Part shown: one piece after another, positions 35,708 through 44,559 of the stretch
How positions within the stretch are numbered: position 1 is the stretch's first letter
Layout: each line of letters begins with the position of its first letter
NCBI GenBank assembly: GCA_003576535.1
Contig: QXCQ01000234.1
Location: 34,138 to 98,137, forward strand
Direction: 5' to 3'
From: Nakamurella silvestris
GTDB taxonomy: Bacteria > Actinomycetota > Actinomycetes > Mycobacteriales > Nakamurellaceae
DNA length: 64,000 nucleotides
Program-made: the position numbers and the translations under genes
Notes under the pieces: model-generated
The model's database searches: none
The model's input: the letters and a program-made list of their open reading frames with translations, nothing else
What the model was told of the DNA's origin: nothing

Positions 35708-38389
35708 ATGCGCACCACCTGGTCATTTCCTGTTCGCCGCAACCGGAACTCGTCCGTCCCCCGATCGACGGGCTGGGCCAGGTCCGGTGGTGCCGTCCTT
35801 GCGGCCGTAGTGGTGCTGACCGCCGCAGCGGGTCCGGCTTTTGCCGACGGTGTCGCGGAAACCTCCTCGCAGCAACCGATATCGGCAGCGGCCGCAGGGG
35901 GCACCCCTGCTTCCTCGGCAGATGCGGATCAGACCCTCACCCCGACCACGGCGGGTGCCGGCACGGTGGATTCGGCAGCAGTGACCACCCCGGAACTGAC
36001 CACCCCGGAACTGACCACCCCGGCCGGGATGACCCCGGCCGCGAAGCCTCCGGCGAAGGCACAGGCCGTCGTCGACACCACCCCATCGGAGAGCGCCCCG
36101 GTCAGCATCGAACCGACGACCGAGTCGAGCGCCCCGACGGACCCGACCGCCCCGACAGACACCACCACTTCGGCACCCTCGACGACTGCGCCGTCCACCA
36201 ACGGCCCCTCCACGACGGCTCCCTCCGCCACGGCACCCTCCGCCACGGCACCCTCCACCACGGCACCCTCCACCACGGCACCTGCGCCGGCGGTGGTGGC
36301 CAAGGCCGCCGCTGCGCCGTCGAAGGTCGCCCAGGGTGGTGCGGTCCGGATCACCGGCAGCGGTTTCGCCGCGGGGGAGAAGGTGCGGGCCACCGCGAAC
36401 CCGGGTTCCCCCGCAGAATTCAGCGCCACCAACAAGAACGGCCAGCGGATGACCGTCCGCTCCGCAGACGGGCACCCGATCGCCCGTCAGGACGGCCGGG
36501 TACTGGTCGTCGACGGCGCGGCGCTCAGCGTTCGGATCGAGGGGCTGACCCCCGGGACCGGTGGCACCGGCGGCGGCACCGCGAAAAACCCCAACGGCTT
36601 CTACCTGATGACGGCCGTCGATCAGGGACCGGGCAAGGCGGCCAGCCCGGCCATCGGCGGTGTCGACCTGACCGGCGAGGGCAAGAGCTCGGTGTGGATC
36701 ACCAACTTCCCGTATGTGGGCAGCGAATCCGTGGTCGAGAACTACGGCTCCGACGGCGCTCTCACGGTCAAGTACCCGGTGGTCTCCTCCGACGACTTCA
36801 CCGACTGCACCACCGTCCCGGAAGGGTGTGTGTTGTACCTGCGGGTGGACCACCGGCAGGGTTCCAACCGGGCCTTCGACGTCCGGCTTCCGGTCACCTT
36901 CGTGAAGTCGGACAAGGACATCCCCTCCGCGGTGGTCGATCTGGGCACGGTCAAGGCCGACGCGAGCGGAAAGGTCGACCTCGGCTGGACTGTCGGCGCG
37001 GAGTTCCCGCGTGGCACCGCCGAAGTCGTGCTGACCGGGTTGAAGTCCGGGAAGACCGCGGCCACCACCGTCACCGTCTCGGCGGCGAACACCGGTGGGG
37101 GCAACGGATCGGGGAACGGCAACGGGGGAACCGGCGGCCCGACCACCACGACTCCGACCGCACCACCGGCGACAGCCGCTGCGGCGATCGAACTCTCCCG
37201 GGCCCGGATCGGGGTCGGGGAGGACCTGACCGTGACCGGAAAAGGTTTCACCGGCGCGGTGACCCTGACCCTGCATTCGGACCCGGTGACCCTCGGCAGT
37301 GTCACGGCAACGACAACCGGCGGGTTCACCGCCACCGTCCGGATCCCGGCCGTCACCCCCGGGGAACACCGGGTGGTTGCCGAGGACGCGGCCGGTCACC
37401 GGGCCGAGTACGGCCTCACCGTTGACCCGGCCGAACTCACCGCCTCGGTGGATCCGTCCCGCGCCAAGCGCGGCCAGCAGGTCACCTTCACCGGAACCGG
37501 CTTCCAGCCGGGTGAGCGGGTCGGCGGCTCGATCGTCGGCAATGTGCCGGCAACGGCCTCGGTGTCAGCCGGCAACGGAAACGGCCAGGCCATGACGGTC
37601 TCGGCGGCCGGGGGCAGCCCGATCGCCAAGGAGAACGGCACCCTGGTGCTGACGGCAGGTACCAGCGTCTCGGTGTCCGTCTCCGGGCTGACCCAGGGAG
37701 TGGACGGCACCGGCGGCGGCACCAAGAGCAATCCGAACGGGTACTACCTGATGGTTGCCGCCGAGGTCCCGGGAGGGCTCGCGAGCCCCGCCATCGGCGG
37801 TGTGGACATGGCCGGCGGCTCCGGCGGGTCGGCCTGGCTGACCAACCATCCGTACGCCGGCAGCGAGCAGGTGGTGAACTCCATCAGCGGCAGCGGATAC
37901 GCCTCGGCGACGATGACGGTCCAGTCGAGTGACGAATTCGTCAATTGCGCCCAGGCGGCCAACGGCTGCGTGCTGTACCTGCGGGTGGATCACCGGCAGA
38001 CCGGCAACCGCGATTTCGACGTCAAGCTGCCCCTGCGTTTCGCCCCGGCCGATGAGGTCGCGGCCCTGGCCGGCGGCACCGAGGTGGTGGGGGATCTGGG
38101 TTCGGGGGTGGCCGATTCCTCCGGCACGGTGACCTTCGGCTGGACAGTTCCCGCAGATCAGCCGCTGGGCGCACAGCCCGTCACCCTCACCGGCTCCGAT
38201 TCGGGCCGCTCGGCCGAAACCACCCTGGAGGTCCTCACCGTCACCGGCCAGTCCGGGGGCCTGGCGGCCACCGGACTGGCGAGCCCCGGTCGGCCGATCG
38301 GGATCGGTGCGCTGCTTCTGGGGCTGGGCGCGTTGGTGCTCTTCGCGGCCAGGTCCCGAGGCGAGCGGATCCCACGACGCGCCCACTGA
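35708..38389 (+). CDS. large sortase-anchored surface protein, two neocarzinostatin-like domains
   Basis: 893 aa from ATG 35708 (GGAG upstream). Signal peptide ~1-47 (AAAGPAFADG). A Thr/Pro/Ser stalk ~75-200 contains APSTT repeats. Domain 1 (~203-400) has ITGSGFAAGE, NPNGFYLM, ASPAIGGVDL, SVWITNFPY, a cysteine pair at 367/374 and LRVDHRQGSNRAFDVRLPVTF. An Ig-like section (~400-580) precedes domain 2 (~585-800), which repeats domain 1 motif by motif. The C-terminus has LAATG (852-856), a hydrophobic segment and ERIPRRAH, a class E (LAxTG) sortase signal. Shares the ligand-type domain with the neighbouring SLH proteins, so it probably serves the same haem system. Confidence 0.8.
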   Translation: MRTTWSFPVRRNRNSSVPRSTGWARSGGAVLAAVVVLTAAAGPAFADGVAETSSQQPISAAAAGGTPASSADADQTLTPTTAGAGTVDSAAVTTPELTTPELTTPAGMTPAAKPPAKAQAVVDTTPSESAPVSIEPTTESSAPTDPTAPTDTTTSAPSTTAPSTNGPSTTAPSATAPSATAPSTTAPSTTAPAPAVVAKAAAAPSKVAQGGAVRITGSGFAAGEKVRATANPGSPAEFSATNKNGQRMTVRSADGHPIARQDGRVLVVDGAALSVRIEGLTPGTGGTGGGTAKNPNGFYLMTAVDQGPGKAASPAIGGVDLTGEGKSSVWITNFPYVGSESVVENYGSDGALTVKYPVVSSDDFTDCTTVPEGCVLYLRVDHRQGSNRAFDVRLPVTFVKSDKDIPSAVVDLGTVKADASGKVDLGWTVGAEFPRGTAEVVLTGLKSGKTAATTVTVSAANTGGGNGSGNGNGGTGGPTTTTPTAPPATAAAAIELSRARIGVGEDLTVTGKGFTGAVTLTLHSDPVTLGSVTATTTGGFTATVRIPAVTPGEHRVVAEDAAGHRAEYGLTVDPAELTASVDPSRAKRGQQVTFTGTGFQPGERVGGSIVGNVPATASVSAGNGNGQAMTVSAAGGSPIAKENGTLVLTAGTSVSVSVSGLTQGVDGTGGGTKSNPNGYYLMVAAEVPGGLASPAIGGVDMAGGSGGSAWLTNHPYAGSEQVVNSISGSGYASATMTVQSSDEFVNCAQAANGCVLYLRVDHRQTGNRDFDVKLPLRFAPADEVAALAGGTEVVGDLGSGVADSSGTVTFGWTVPADQPLGAQPVTLTGSDSGRSAETTLEVLTVTGQSGGLAATGLASPGRPIGIGALLLGLGALVLFAARSRGERIPRRAH
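36205..36281 (+). repeat. 15-bp coding tandem repeat
   Basis: Successive units of CCCTCCNCCACGGCA encode APSTT/APSAT pentapeptides in the stalk of the large surface protein. About five near-identical units; unit number probably varies between strains and sets stalk length. Confidence 0.75.
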
Positions 38390-38482
38390 GTTCACCGCTC
38401 GTTCGGACGGGGCACCAGAACTTTGGGACACTGGGACAGTTCTGGGCCGCATCTCGGCCCGGCCCCTTGGAGGAGGATCCGA

Positions 38483-40255
38483 ATGCAGCGTGGACGAACA
38501 GCGGCGGGGCTGCTGGCAGTCGCGAGCATCTGCGCGGCATTGGTGGTGTCGAGCGCGGTCGGTGATCGGGTTCCGACCGCTACTGCCGCCCCGGTTGCCG
38601 CAGTGGTGGCGGCGACCCCGGTCACGGTCGTGGACGGGGATCGGAGCCTGACCGTCGACCCGGCCTCGGACCTGGCAGCGGTGAATGCACCGATCACCGT
38701 CAGCGGCACCGGGTTCGACACCGACCACGGTCTCTACCTGGCGGTCTGCAAGGCCGGTTTCAAGAAGAGCCAGGACCTGTCCTCCTGCATCGGCGGTTCG
38801 GTGCCGAGCCAGAACGGCACCACCAGCTGGGCCTGGATCACCGACGACCCGGATGCCGAGGGGGCGATCACCTGGGGTGAGGACGGATCCTTCTCCCTCA
38901 CCCTGAACCTGGCCGCGGCCGCCGGCGACAGCGTCGACTGCCAGACCCAGTCCTGTGCGGTGTACGCGCGTTCGGACGCGGAGAAGCCCAAGGACCGGGC
39001 GAACGACCTGACCGTTCCCGTCGCCTTCGTACCGGCGGTGAGCACCTCCACCAGTACCTCGACCTCCACCTCGGCGACCAGCAAGACCACCCCGACCAGC
39101 CGCACCACGCCCACGACTCCCACCACCACCGCCGAGAGCACCACCGAACAGTCGACCACCTCCGCCGAGACCACGGCGCCGGTGAAGATCACGGTGGACG
39201 GGATCCTCTCCGACCAGATCCAGGTCGGCGCCCAGCAGACGGTCCTGTTCTCCGGCTTTCTGCCCGAGGAGAAGGTGACTGTGACCGTCTTCTCCGATCC
39301 GAAGGACCTGGGCGAGATGACGGCAACGAAGGAGGGCACCCTGCGGGTGCAGTTCGACATCACCGAGGACCTCCTCCCCGGCGCGCACATCCTGCAGGTG
39401 GTCGGCCAGACCTCGGGCGCATCGGCCAGTGCGAACTTCACCGTGCTCGCCGCACCGGTGACGTCCTCCAGCGAGCCGGCGACCACCACTTCGGCGGCCA
39501 CCACCACCGCTGCCAGCAGCACCGAGGCCACCACCGAGAGCTCGGCCGCGGCGACGACGGAGAGCAGCTCGGCCCCGGCGACCACGGCGGCCACCGCCAC
39601 CACGGCACCGCCTGTCACCGACGTCAACAAGGACTCGAACTCCTCGAAGGCGATCTGGTGGCTCCTGGCCGGTCTCCTCGTGGTGCTGATCGTCGCCGCG
39701 GTGATCATCTGGATCTGGTTGGCCAAACGTCGCGAGGAGCAGCGTGAGGAGGAGCGCCTGCTGCGCGAGGAGGAACTCGCCGAGGCGGCCGCTGCCCAGG
39801 AGGCCCAGACCGAGCTGATGGACACCACGGGCCCGCGCACCTTCCAGTCCCCACGCGTACCGGCCGACGACCACGGACTGCTGTCCGGGCGTGCGCCCGG
39901 CGACGGTCCGGCCCTGTACTCCGGTCAGGGCCCGCAGGGTCCGATTCCGGCGGAGGAGGCGCGGACCCAGTTCATCCCGCTGCCCGATCCGGCAACGGAG
40001 CAGATTCCGCCGGCCCCGGTCGAACCGATCGAACACGAGGACAACTACGGTCTGTTCACCCACCAGGGCGACCCTGGCACCGAGCAGATCCGGCCAGAGA
40101 CCGAGGAGATCAGGCCGGGGACCGACGACCCTGCGGCGGGTCGGGCCGATTCCGGTCCGGGTACCGCGCAGTGGCGGCCGGACTTCGACGACGACCCGGA
40201 CGACGAGATCCCGCCGGCCCCGCCCGGGACCTGGACGCCGCCGCCCAAGCGCTAA
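38483..40255 (+). CDS. membrane-anchored neocarzinostatin-like protein with long cytosolic tail
   Basis: 590 aa from ATG 38483, with GGAGGAGG 8 nt upstream; a longer frame to 38423 lacks a site. Signal peptide ~1-36. Ligand-type domain ~46-183: VSGTGFDTDHGLYLAVC, SWAWITDDP, GSFSLTLNLAA, VDCQTQSC (C89/C102 and C153/C158). A Thr-rich linker, an Ig-like domain (~233-330), a second Thr/Ser-rich stalk, a TM (~392-418, AIWWLLAGLLVVLIVAAVII) and a charged coiled-coil start (RREEQREEERLLREEELAEA) follow. A 170-residue acidic, proline-rich cytosolic tail completes it. It closely resembles the first protein of the locus but adds a cytosolic part that could contact partners. A haem role is inferred from context. 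Confidence 0.75.
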   Translation: MQRGRTAAGLLAVASICAALVVSSAVGDRVPTATAAPVAAVVAATPVTVVDGDRSLTVDPASDLAAVNAPITVSGTGFDTDHGLYLAVCKAGFKKSQDLSSCIGGSVPSQNGTTSWAWITDDPDAEGAITWGEDGSFSLTLNLAAAAGDSVDCQTQSCAVYARSDAEKPKDRANDLTVPVAFVPAVSTSTSTSTSTSATSKTTPTSRTTPTTPTTTAESTTEQSTTSAETTAPVKITVDGILSDQIQVGAQQTVLFSGFLPEEKVTVTVFSDPKDLGEMTATKEGTLRVQFDITEDLLPGAHILQVVGQTSGASASANFTVLAAPVTSSSEPATTTSAATTTAASSTEATTESSAAATTESSSAPATTAATATTAPPVTDVNKDSNSSKAIWWLLAGLLVVLIVAAVIIWIWLAKRREEQREEERLLREEELAEAAAAQEAQTELMDTTGPRTFQSPRVPADDHGLLSGRAPGDGPALYSGQGPQGPIPAEEARTQFIPLPDPATEQIPPAPVEPIEHEDNYGLFTHQGDPGTEQIRPETEEIRPGTDDPAAGRADSGPGTAQWRPDFDDDPDDEIPPAPPGTWTPPPKR

Positions 40256-40264
40256 CCCCCTTCC

Positions 40265-40334
40265 GTTCCCGCGCACGTTGTTCGTCCTCGCGCACGATGT
40301 AGCGCGCGCGAGGAACAACATCGTGCGCGGGAAC
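40265..40334. repeat. family-A palindromic repeat, copy 5
   Basis: A 70-bp element (GTTCCCGCGCACGTTGTT ... CATCGTGCGCGGGAAC) starting 9 bp after the stop of the last haem-locus gene. It marks the right boundary of the locus. Confidence 0.9.
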
Positions 40335-40474
40335 AGCCGTTGGGGGGTGGCGCGGGGCTGGTGACACGCCCTGTGTGGACAGCTCTTCCGGTAGGCGTGG
40401 TCGCTGACTAGTGTGACGGCTGCGGGCCCGGGGAAGCCGGGTCCTGGAGGGCGGGGGGTCGCCCAAGGGGAACG

Positions 40475-41215
40475 GTGGGGGATATGTCTCGTACGGTCAG
40501 GGCCGTGTGTCTCGGTGTGATCCTGGGGGCCACGGTGACCGTTTCCGGGTGTGTGGCCGATCCGGTCCGAGGGTCGCGGGTGGAGGATCTGACGTCGGCC
40601 GGGACGGGGGCACCGCCCGGATCGGTGGTGGAGACGTCCGAGGAGCCGCCGGACCCGACGGTTTCGCTGCGGCCGACGGTGGCGGGTGTGTCCACGCCTA
40701 CGACCTTGTCGGTGCCGCCGCCGAGCGGTTCGATGTCGAGTTCCCCCTCCTCGGCCCCGGCGACGACCCACCGCCCCTCAGATCCGGAGGCTGAGGCGAA
40801 ACGGGAGATCGAGAAGGTCTGGCTCCAGTACTGGCGGATCTACACCACCAGCACCGCGATGACACAGGAAGATCTGAAAGCCGCGATCGGCACGGTGGCG
40901 GTGGATCCGATCAGAACGGATGTCATCAAAGAATGGGGGTATTTCCGTGATCGCGGACTGGAGAATTACGGTACCGTTCGCCATCACATCGCCTGGTCCG
41001 GGAAACGAGAAAGATTCGCACTCGGCGTAGTCAAGGGTGCTGCCTACATCGGTGACTGCCTGGATGAGAGTTCCTTCGGTTCAAGGTATGTCAGCACGAT
41101 GAAGAAGCGAACAAAGGGGTTCGAAAAGGAACTTGTGGTGGGCGAGTTCACTCGTGATTCCATCGGCAGCTGGAAGATTCGGCAGCTCTATTATCTTACG
41201 AGTACCGCATGTTGA
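40475..41215 (+). CDS. lipoprotein of unknown function
   Basis: 246 aa from GTG 40475 (AAGGGG upstream); ATG 40484 is the alternative. Lipobox VTVSGC (Cys ~26). A Pro/Ser/Thr-rich linker to ~105, then a compact domain of about 140 residues (REIEKVWLQYWRIYTT, AIGTVAVDPIRTDVI, RDSIGSWKIRQLYYL) that may be NTF2-like; this is a weak impression. From about 40920 onward the DNA is visibly less GC-rich, with A/T third positions unlike all neighbours. It overlaps the next gene by 7 bp, so the two are coupled. Confidence 0.65.
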   Translation: MGDMSRTVRAVCLGVILGATVTVSGCVADPVRGSRVEDLTSAGTGAPPGSVVETSEEPPDPTVSLRPTVAGVSTPTTLSVPPPSGSMSSSPSSAPATTHRPSDPEAEAKREIEKVWLQYWRIYTTSTAMTQEDLKAAIGTVAVDPIRTDVIKEWGYFRDRGLENYGTVRHHIAWSGKRERFALGVVKGAAYIGDCLDESSFGSRYVSTMKKRTKGFEKELVVGEFTRDSIGSWKIRQLYYLTSTAC

Positions 41216-42192
41216 TTCCACGGAAACGGCGCATAGCAGCCGCTCGCCTGATGTGCCTGTTTGTGGCGGTCCCGATCATTCTGGCGACTTCGACAGGAAA
41301 TGCAACCGCGTCGTCGGTCGACGATGACCCCATCACGATTCACGGTGCAAACGACATCGTCGGCGACTCGCTGACGGTCGGGGTCGACACCAGTACAACG
41401 TCGTCGGTGCTCGCGCTGCCTGGGTCGGCGACCGCTGCGGACTCACAAGGGCCGACTGATCCTGATCAAGGGCCATCGGCAGACGGGTCCCTCGCGCAGA
41501 CCTGCGCGTGGCGGTCGGTGTCGAACAATGTGGCGGCCGGGTCGGGTGGTTTGGGGAGCACTGGCGTTCCGGGGGAGTCGTTGTTGGAGAGGTTTTCGTG
41601 TGAGCCGGATGAGTCGGCGGGTCCGGTGTGGTTTCGGCGGGTGGCGGTGCGTGCGCCTGCGCCAGAGTCAGAGCCGTCTCCGGGTGTGGTGATCCCGGTA
41701 GCGCCGCCGTCGGCCGAGGTGTTGGCCGTGAGTGCGGTGGGGCGGTTGAGGGTGTCTGCGCCGGTGGTGCATGTGGGTCCGGTGCCGGATCGGGTGGCGG
41801 TGAATACCTGGACGTGGTTGTGGGTGGATGAGCCGGATCCGTTGTCGATTCGGGTGGCGGCGGGGGGTGTGTCGGTGGTGGCGACGGCGACACTGTCGTC
41901 CACGACGTGGTCGTCGAACGAACCGGGCAACACCCCGGTGGTTTGTGCGGGTGCGGGTGAGCCGCCGGCTCCGCACGTCACAGGTACCCCTGACTGCGGG
42001 TACGTGTTCCGGCTCCGGTCCACACCCGAGCGCACCGGGGGGCGGAACACGTGGGCGTTGGAGGTGACGGCGAGGTGGTCGGTGGTGTGGTCGTCGAACA
42101 CGGGCGAGTCGGGGACCGACACACTGACTTCGTCAGCGATGTTGCCGGTGCGGGTGGGGCAGTGGCGCAGCGTCCTGGTCGACCCAGGCTGA
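41209..42192 (+). CDS. secreted protein of unknown function coupled to the lipoprotein
   Basis: 327 aa from ATG 41209, starting inside the preceding gene. Signal peptide ~1-36 (LMCLFVAVPIILATSTGNATA). A low-complexity Ser/Thr/Asp part is followed by a beta-rich domain (~190-325) with NTWTWLWVDEPDPLSI, TTWSSNEP, CGYVFRLRSTPERTGG and WSVVWSSNTGESGTDTL. Codon use favours G or T at third positions (GTG, GGT) rather than C, unlike the haem genes. I have a general memory of lipoprotein/secreted protein pairs of this kind in actinomycetes but cannot name the family. Confidence 0.62.
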   Translation: MLIPRKRRIAAARLMCLFVAVPIILATSTGNATASSVDDDPITIHGANDIVGDSLTVGVDTSTTSSVLALPGSATAADSQGPTDPDQGPSADGSLAQTCAWRSVSNNVAAGSGGLGSTGVPGESLLERFSCEPDESAGPVWFRRVAVRAPAPESEPSPGVVIPVAPPSAEVLAVSAVGRLRVSAPVVHVGPVPDRVAVNTWTWLWVDEPDPLSIRVAAGGVSVVATATLSSTTWSSNEPGNTPVVCAGAGEPPAPHVTGTPDCGYVFRLRSTPERTGGRNTWALEVTARWSVVWSSNTGESGTDTLTSSAMLPVRVGQWRSVLVDPG

Positions 42193-42208
42193 CCCGAACC
42201 CGCCCCCC

Positions 42209-42282
42209 TTGTTCCCGCGCGCGTTCTTGCTCCTCGCGCACGAAACATCGTGCGCGAGACCGAACATCGTGCGCGGGAACAG
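42209..42282. repeat. family-A palindromic repeat, copy 6
   Basis: A 74-bp element between the convergent secreted-protein gene and fum, 16 bp after the former's stop. It has drifted arms (CGCGCGCGTTCTT on the left; AACATCGTGCGCGGG on the right, with GAGACCGAAC replacing GAGGACGAAC). Confidence 0.88.
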
Positions 42283-42328
42283 GGAGGGTGGTGCAGTTGA
42301 ACAGCGTTGCAGATGACGGGGATGCAGG

Positions 42329-43741
42329 TTACGGGTGGGTCATCGAGAGCACATCGAGGGCGGCGTCGAGCTGTTCGGCCGACAGCTTCCCGGACTCCAC
42401 GTGCCCACGCTCGAGCACCACGGACTTGATGGTCTTGTTCTCCTTGAGCGCCTGCTTGGCGACGGAGGCGGCCTCCTCGTACCCGATGTACTTGTTCAAC
42501 GGGGTGACGATCGACGGGGAGGACTCGGCGTAGGCCAGGCACCGGGCGACGTCGGCTTCGAGGCCGTCGATGCACCGGTCGGCCAGCAGCCGGGAGACGT
42601 TGGCGATCAACCGGATGGATTCGAGCAGGTTGCGGGCCATCACCGGGAACATGACGTTCAGCTCGAAGTTGCCCTGGGAGCCGGCGAAGGCGACCGTGGC
42701 GTCGTTGCCGATCACCTGGGCGGCAACCATCAGGGTCGCCTCCGGGAGCACCGGGTTGACCTTGCCCGGCATGATCGAGGATCCGGGCTGCAGGTCCGGC
42801 AGGTGGATCTCGGCCAGGCCGGCCCGCGGACCCGATCCCATCCAACGGATGTCGTTGCAGATCTTGGTCAGGCCGACGGCGATCGTGCGCAGCTGACCGG
42901 AGGTCTCGACAAGACCGTCCCGGGCGCTCTGCGCCTCGAAGTGGTTGCGCGCCTCGGTGAACGGCAGGCCCGTCACCTCGGCGAGTTCGGTGATCACCTT
43001 GGCGGCGAAGCCGGGCGGGGTGTTGATGCCGGTGCCGACGGCCGTGCCACCCAGGGGCAGTTCGGCCAGACGGGGGAGGGAGGACTGCAGACGCTCGATG
43101 CCGTAGCGGACCTGGGCCGCGTAGCCGCCGAACTCCTGGCCGAGGGTCACCGGGGTGGCATCCATCAGGTGGGTGCGGCCGGACTTGACGACCGTGGCCC
43201 AGGCCTCCGCCTTACGCCCGAGGGCGTTCGAGAGGTGGTCGAGGGCGGGGATCAGATCCGTGACGACGGCTTCGGTGGCGGCGACATGGATCGAGGTGGG
43301 GAAAACGTCATTGGAGGACTGCGAGGCGTTGACATGGTCGTTCGGGTGGACCTTGGAACCACGGGCCTCGGTGGCGAGGGTGGCCACCACCTCGTTGGTG
43401 TTCATGTTCGAGCTGGTGCCTGAGCCGGTCTGGAAGACGTCGATGGGGAACTCGCCGTCGAATCCACCACCGGCCACCTGGGTCGCCGCCGCGGACACGG
43501 CCGCGGCGATCTCGGAGTCGATCACACCGAGCTCACCGTTGATCTTCGCGGCCGCGGCCTTGATCAACGCCAGGGCCCTGATCTGCGAACGCTCGAGTCC
43601 ACGCCCGGAGATCGGGAAGTTCTCGACGGCCCGTTGGGTCTGCGCCTGGTACTTCGCTGCTGCGGGGACGTAGACGTCGCCCATGGTGTCGTGTTCGATG
43701 CGGAATTCGGATCCGGCCAACTCGCCGTTGTGTTCAGCCAT
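42329..43741 (-). CDS. fum: class II fumarate hydratase
   Basis: 470 aa from ATG 43741; the upstream frame to 43804 adds non-homologous residues. Aspartase/fumarase superfamily blocks: [58 protein letters not shown] and the mobile-loop signature [16 protein letters not shown] with the catalytic Ser. Iron-independent TCA-cycle enzyme. There is no clear Shine-Dalgarno; TACCGT ends 7 nt before the ATG, so a leaderless transcript is possible. In mycobacteria glpX lies next to fum; it is not here. Confidence 0.95.
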   Translation of the reverse strand: MAEHNGELAGSEFRIEHDTMGDVYVPAAAKYQAQTQRAVENFPISGRGLERSQIRALALIKAAAAKINGELGVIDSEIAAAVSAAATQVAGGGFDGEFPIDVFQTGSGTSSNMNTNEVVATLATEARGSKVHPNDHVNASQSSNDVFPTSIHVAATEAVVTDLIPALDHLSNALGRKAEAWATVVKSGRTHLMDATPVTLGQEFGGYAAQVRYGIERLQSSLPRLAELPLGGTAVGTGINTPPGFAAKVITELAEVTGLPFTEARNHFEAQSARDGLVETSGQLRTIAVGLTKICNDIRWMGSGPRAGLAEIHLPDLQPGSSIMPGKVNPVLPEATLMVAAQVIGNDATVAFAGSQGNFELNVMFPVMARNLLESIRLIANVSRLLADRCIDGLEADVARCLAYAESSPSIVTPLNKYIGYEEAASVAKQALKENKTIKSVVLERGHVESGKLSAEQLDAALDVLSMTHP

Positions 43742-43960
43742 GGCCAAGACGGTAGTGGGCCGACCTCCCTCGATCCAGGCGGGCCTGCGTGTCCTGCGTC
43801 TCAACCGAGGGTCACCTCGGCGAACAATCCGTGACTGATCAGCGACAACCGTCTGCTGCCGCAGGCGCGCGTGGAGGAGGGGGCCGCCGGGAATGGGATG
43901 ATGGAGGGGTTGTGCGCTCCGAGCGCGCCGGGCAAGGACTCGTAGGGGAAGGAACCGCAG

Positions 43961-44515
43961 ATGGCTGATCGTCGGAACATGACCACCCGCGACATGGTGG
44001 TGTGCATGGCCGTGCTGGTCGGCGCGCTGCTCTTCGTCGTCGGTGCCTACGGCGGGTTCTCCTTCGCCCCGGGTGGTGCCAAGGACGCGCCCCCGCCGGC
44101 CACCGACGTGACCACGGGCTTCACCCGCGCCGGGCCCGCCTTGAACATCCCGGTGGTGGTCCCGAAGCGGATCCCGTCCGACTGGGAGGCCAACTCCTTC
44201 CTGTTGAAGACCCCGGAGAACTACGGCAAGGACGTCGTTCCGCTGGTGCGCGGGGGATGGCTCACCGGCAGCGGCAACTACATCACCGTCATCCAGTCGG
44301 GAGCCTCGCCGGCGGATGTGCTCGGCCAGGAGATCGGCAACGGCCTGAACTCGACGGTCTCCATCACCGAGGCGGGCGTCAACTGGGAAGTCTACCCGGG
44401 GGTGCGCAACGAGGTCGCCTGGGTCCGTCAGGCGAACGGTGTCACCTTCGTCATCACCGGTTCGGCCGCCGAGCCCGATTTCGTGGCCCTGGCCGTCGCG
44501 GTCACCACCATCTGA
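43961..44515 (+). CDS. DUF4245 membrane-anchored protein
   Basis: 184 aa from ATG 43961 (GGAAGGAA 8 nt upstream). One N-terminal TM (~13-33, [20 protein letters not shown]), then an extracytoplasmic domain: [70 protein letters not shown]. This matches the DUF4245 family found beside fum in actinobacteria (Rv1100 in M. tuberculosis, from memory). Function unknown. Confidence 0.85.
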   Translation: MADRRNMTTRDMVVCMAVLVGALLFVVGAYGGFSFAPGGAKDAPPPATDVTTGFTRAGPALNIPVVVPKRIPSDWEANSFLLKTPENYGKDVVPLVRGGWLTGSGNYITVIQSGASPADVLGQEIGNGLNSTVSITEAGVNWEVYPGVRNEVAWVRQANGVTFVITGSAAEPDFVALAVAVTTI

Positions 44516-44559
44516 GTCGGGCCGGGTTCACACCCGCGCCGCGGCGGAACGGAGCAACC

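Noticed and set aside
40376..40414. A promoter TGGACA / TAGTGT before the lipoprotein gene
   Set aside because: The spacer would be 27 bp, too long for a standard sigma-70-type promoter.
37565..40771. A 1068-codon open frame on the reverse strand opposite the large surface-protein genes
   Set aside because: Its Arg/Gly-rich composition and lack of domain signatures are typical of antisense frames in GC-rich DNA. The forward frames carry signal peptides, SDs and conserved domains.
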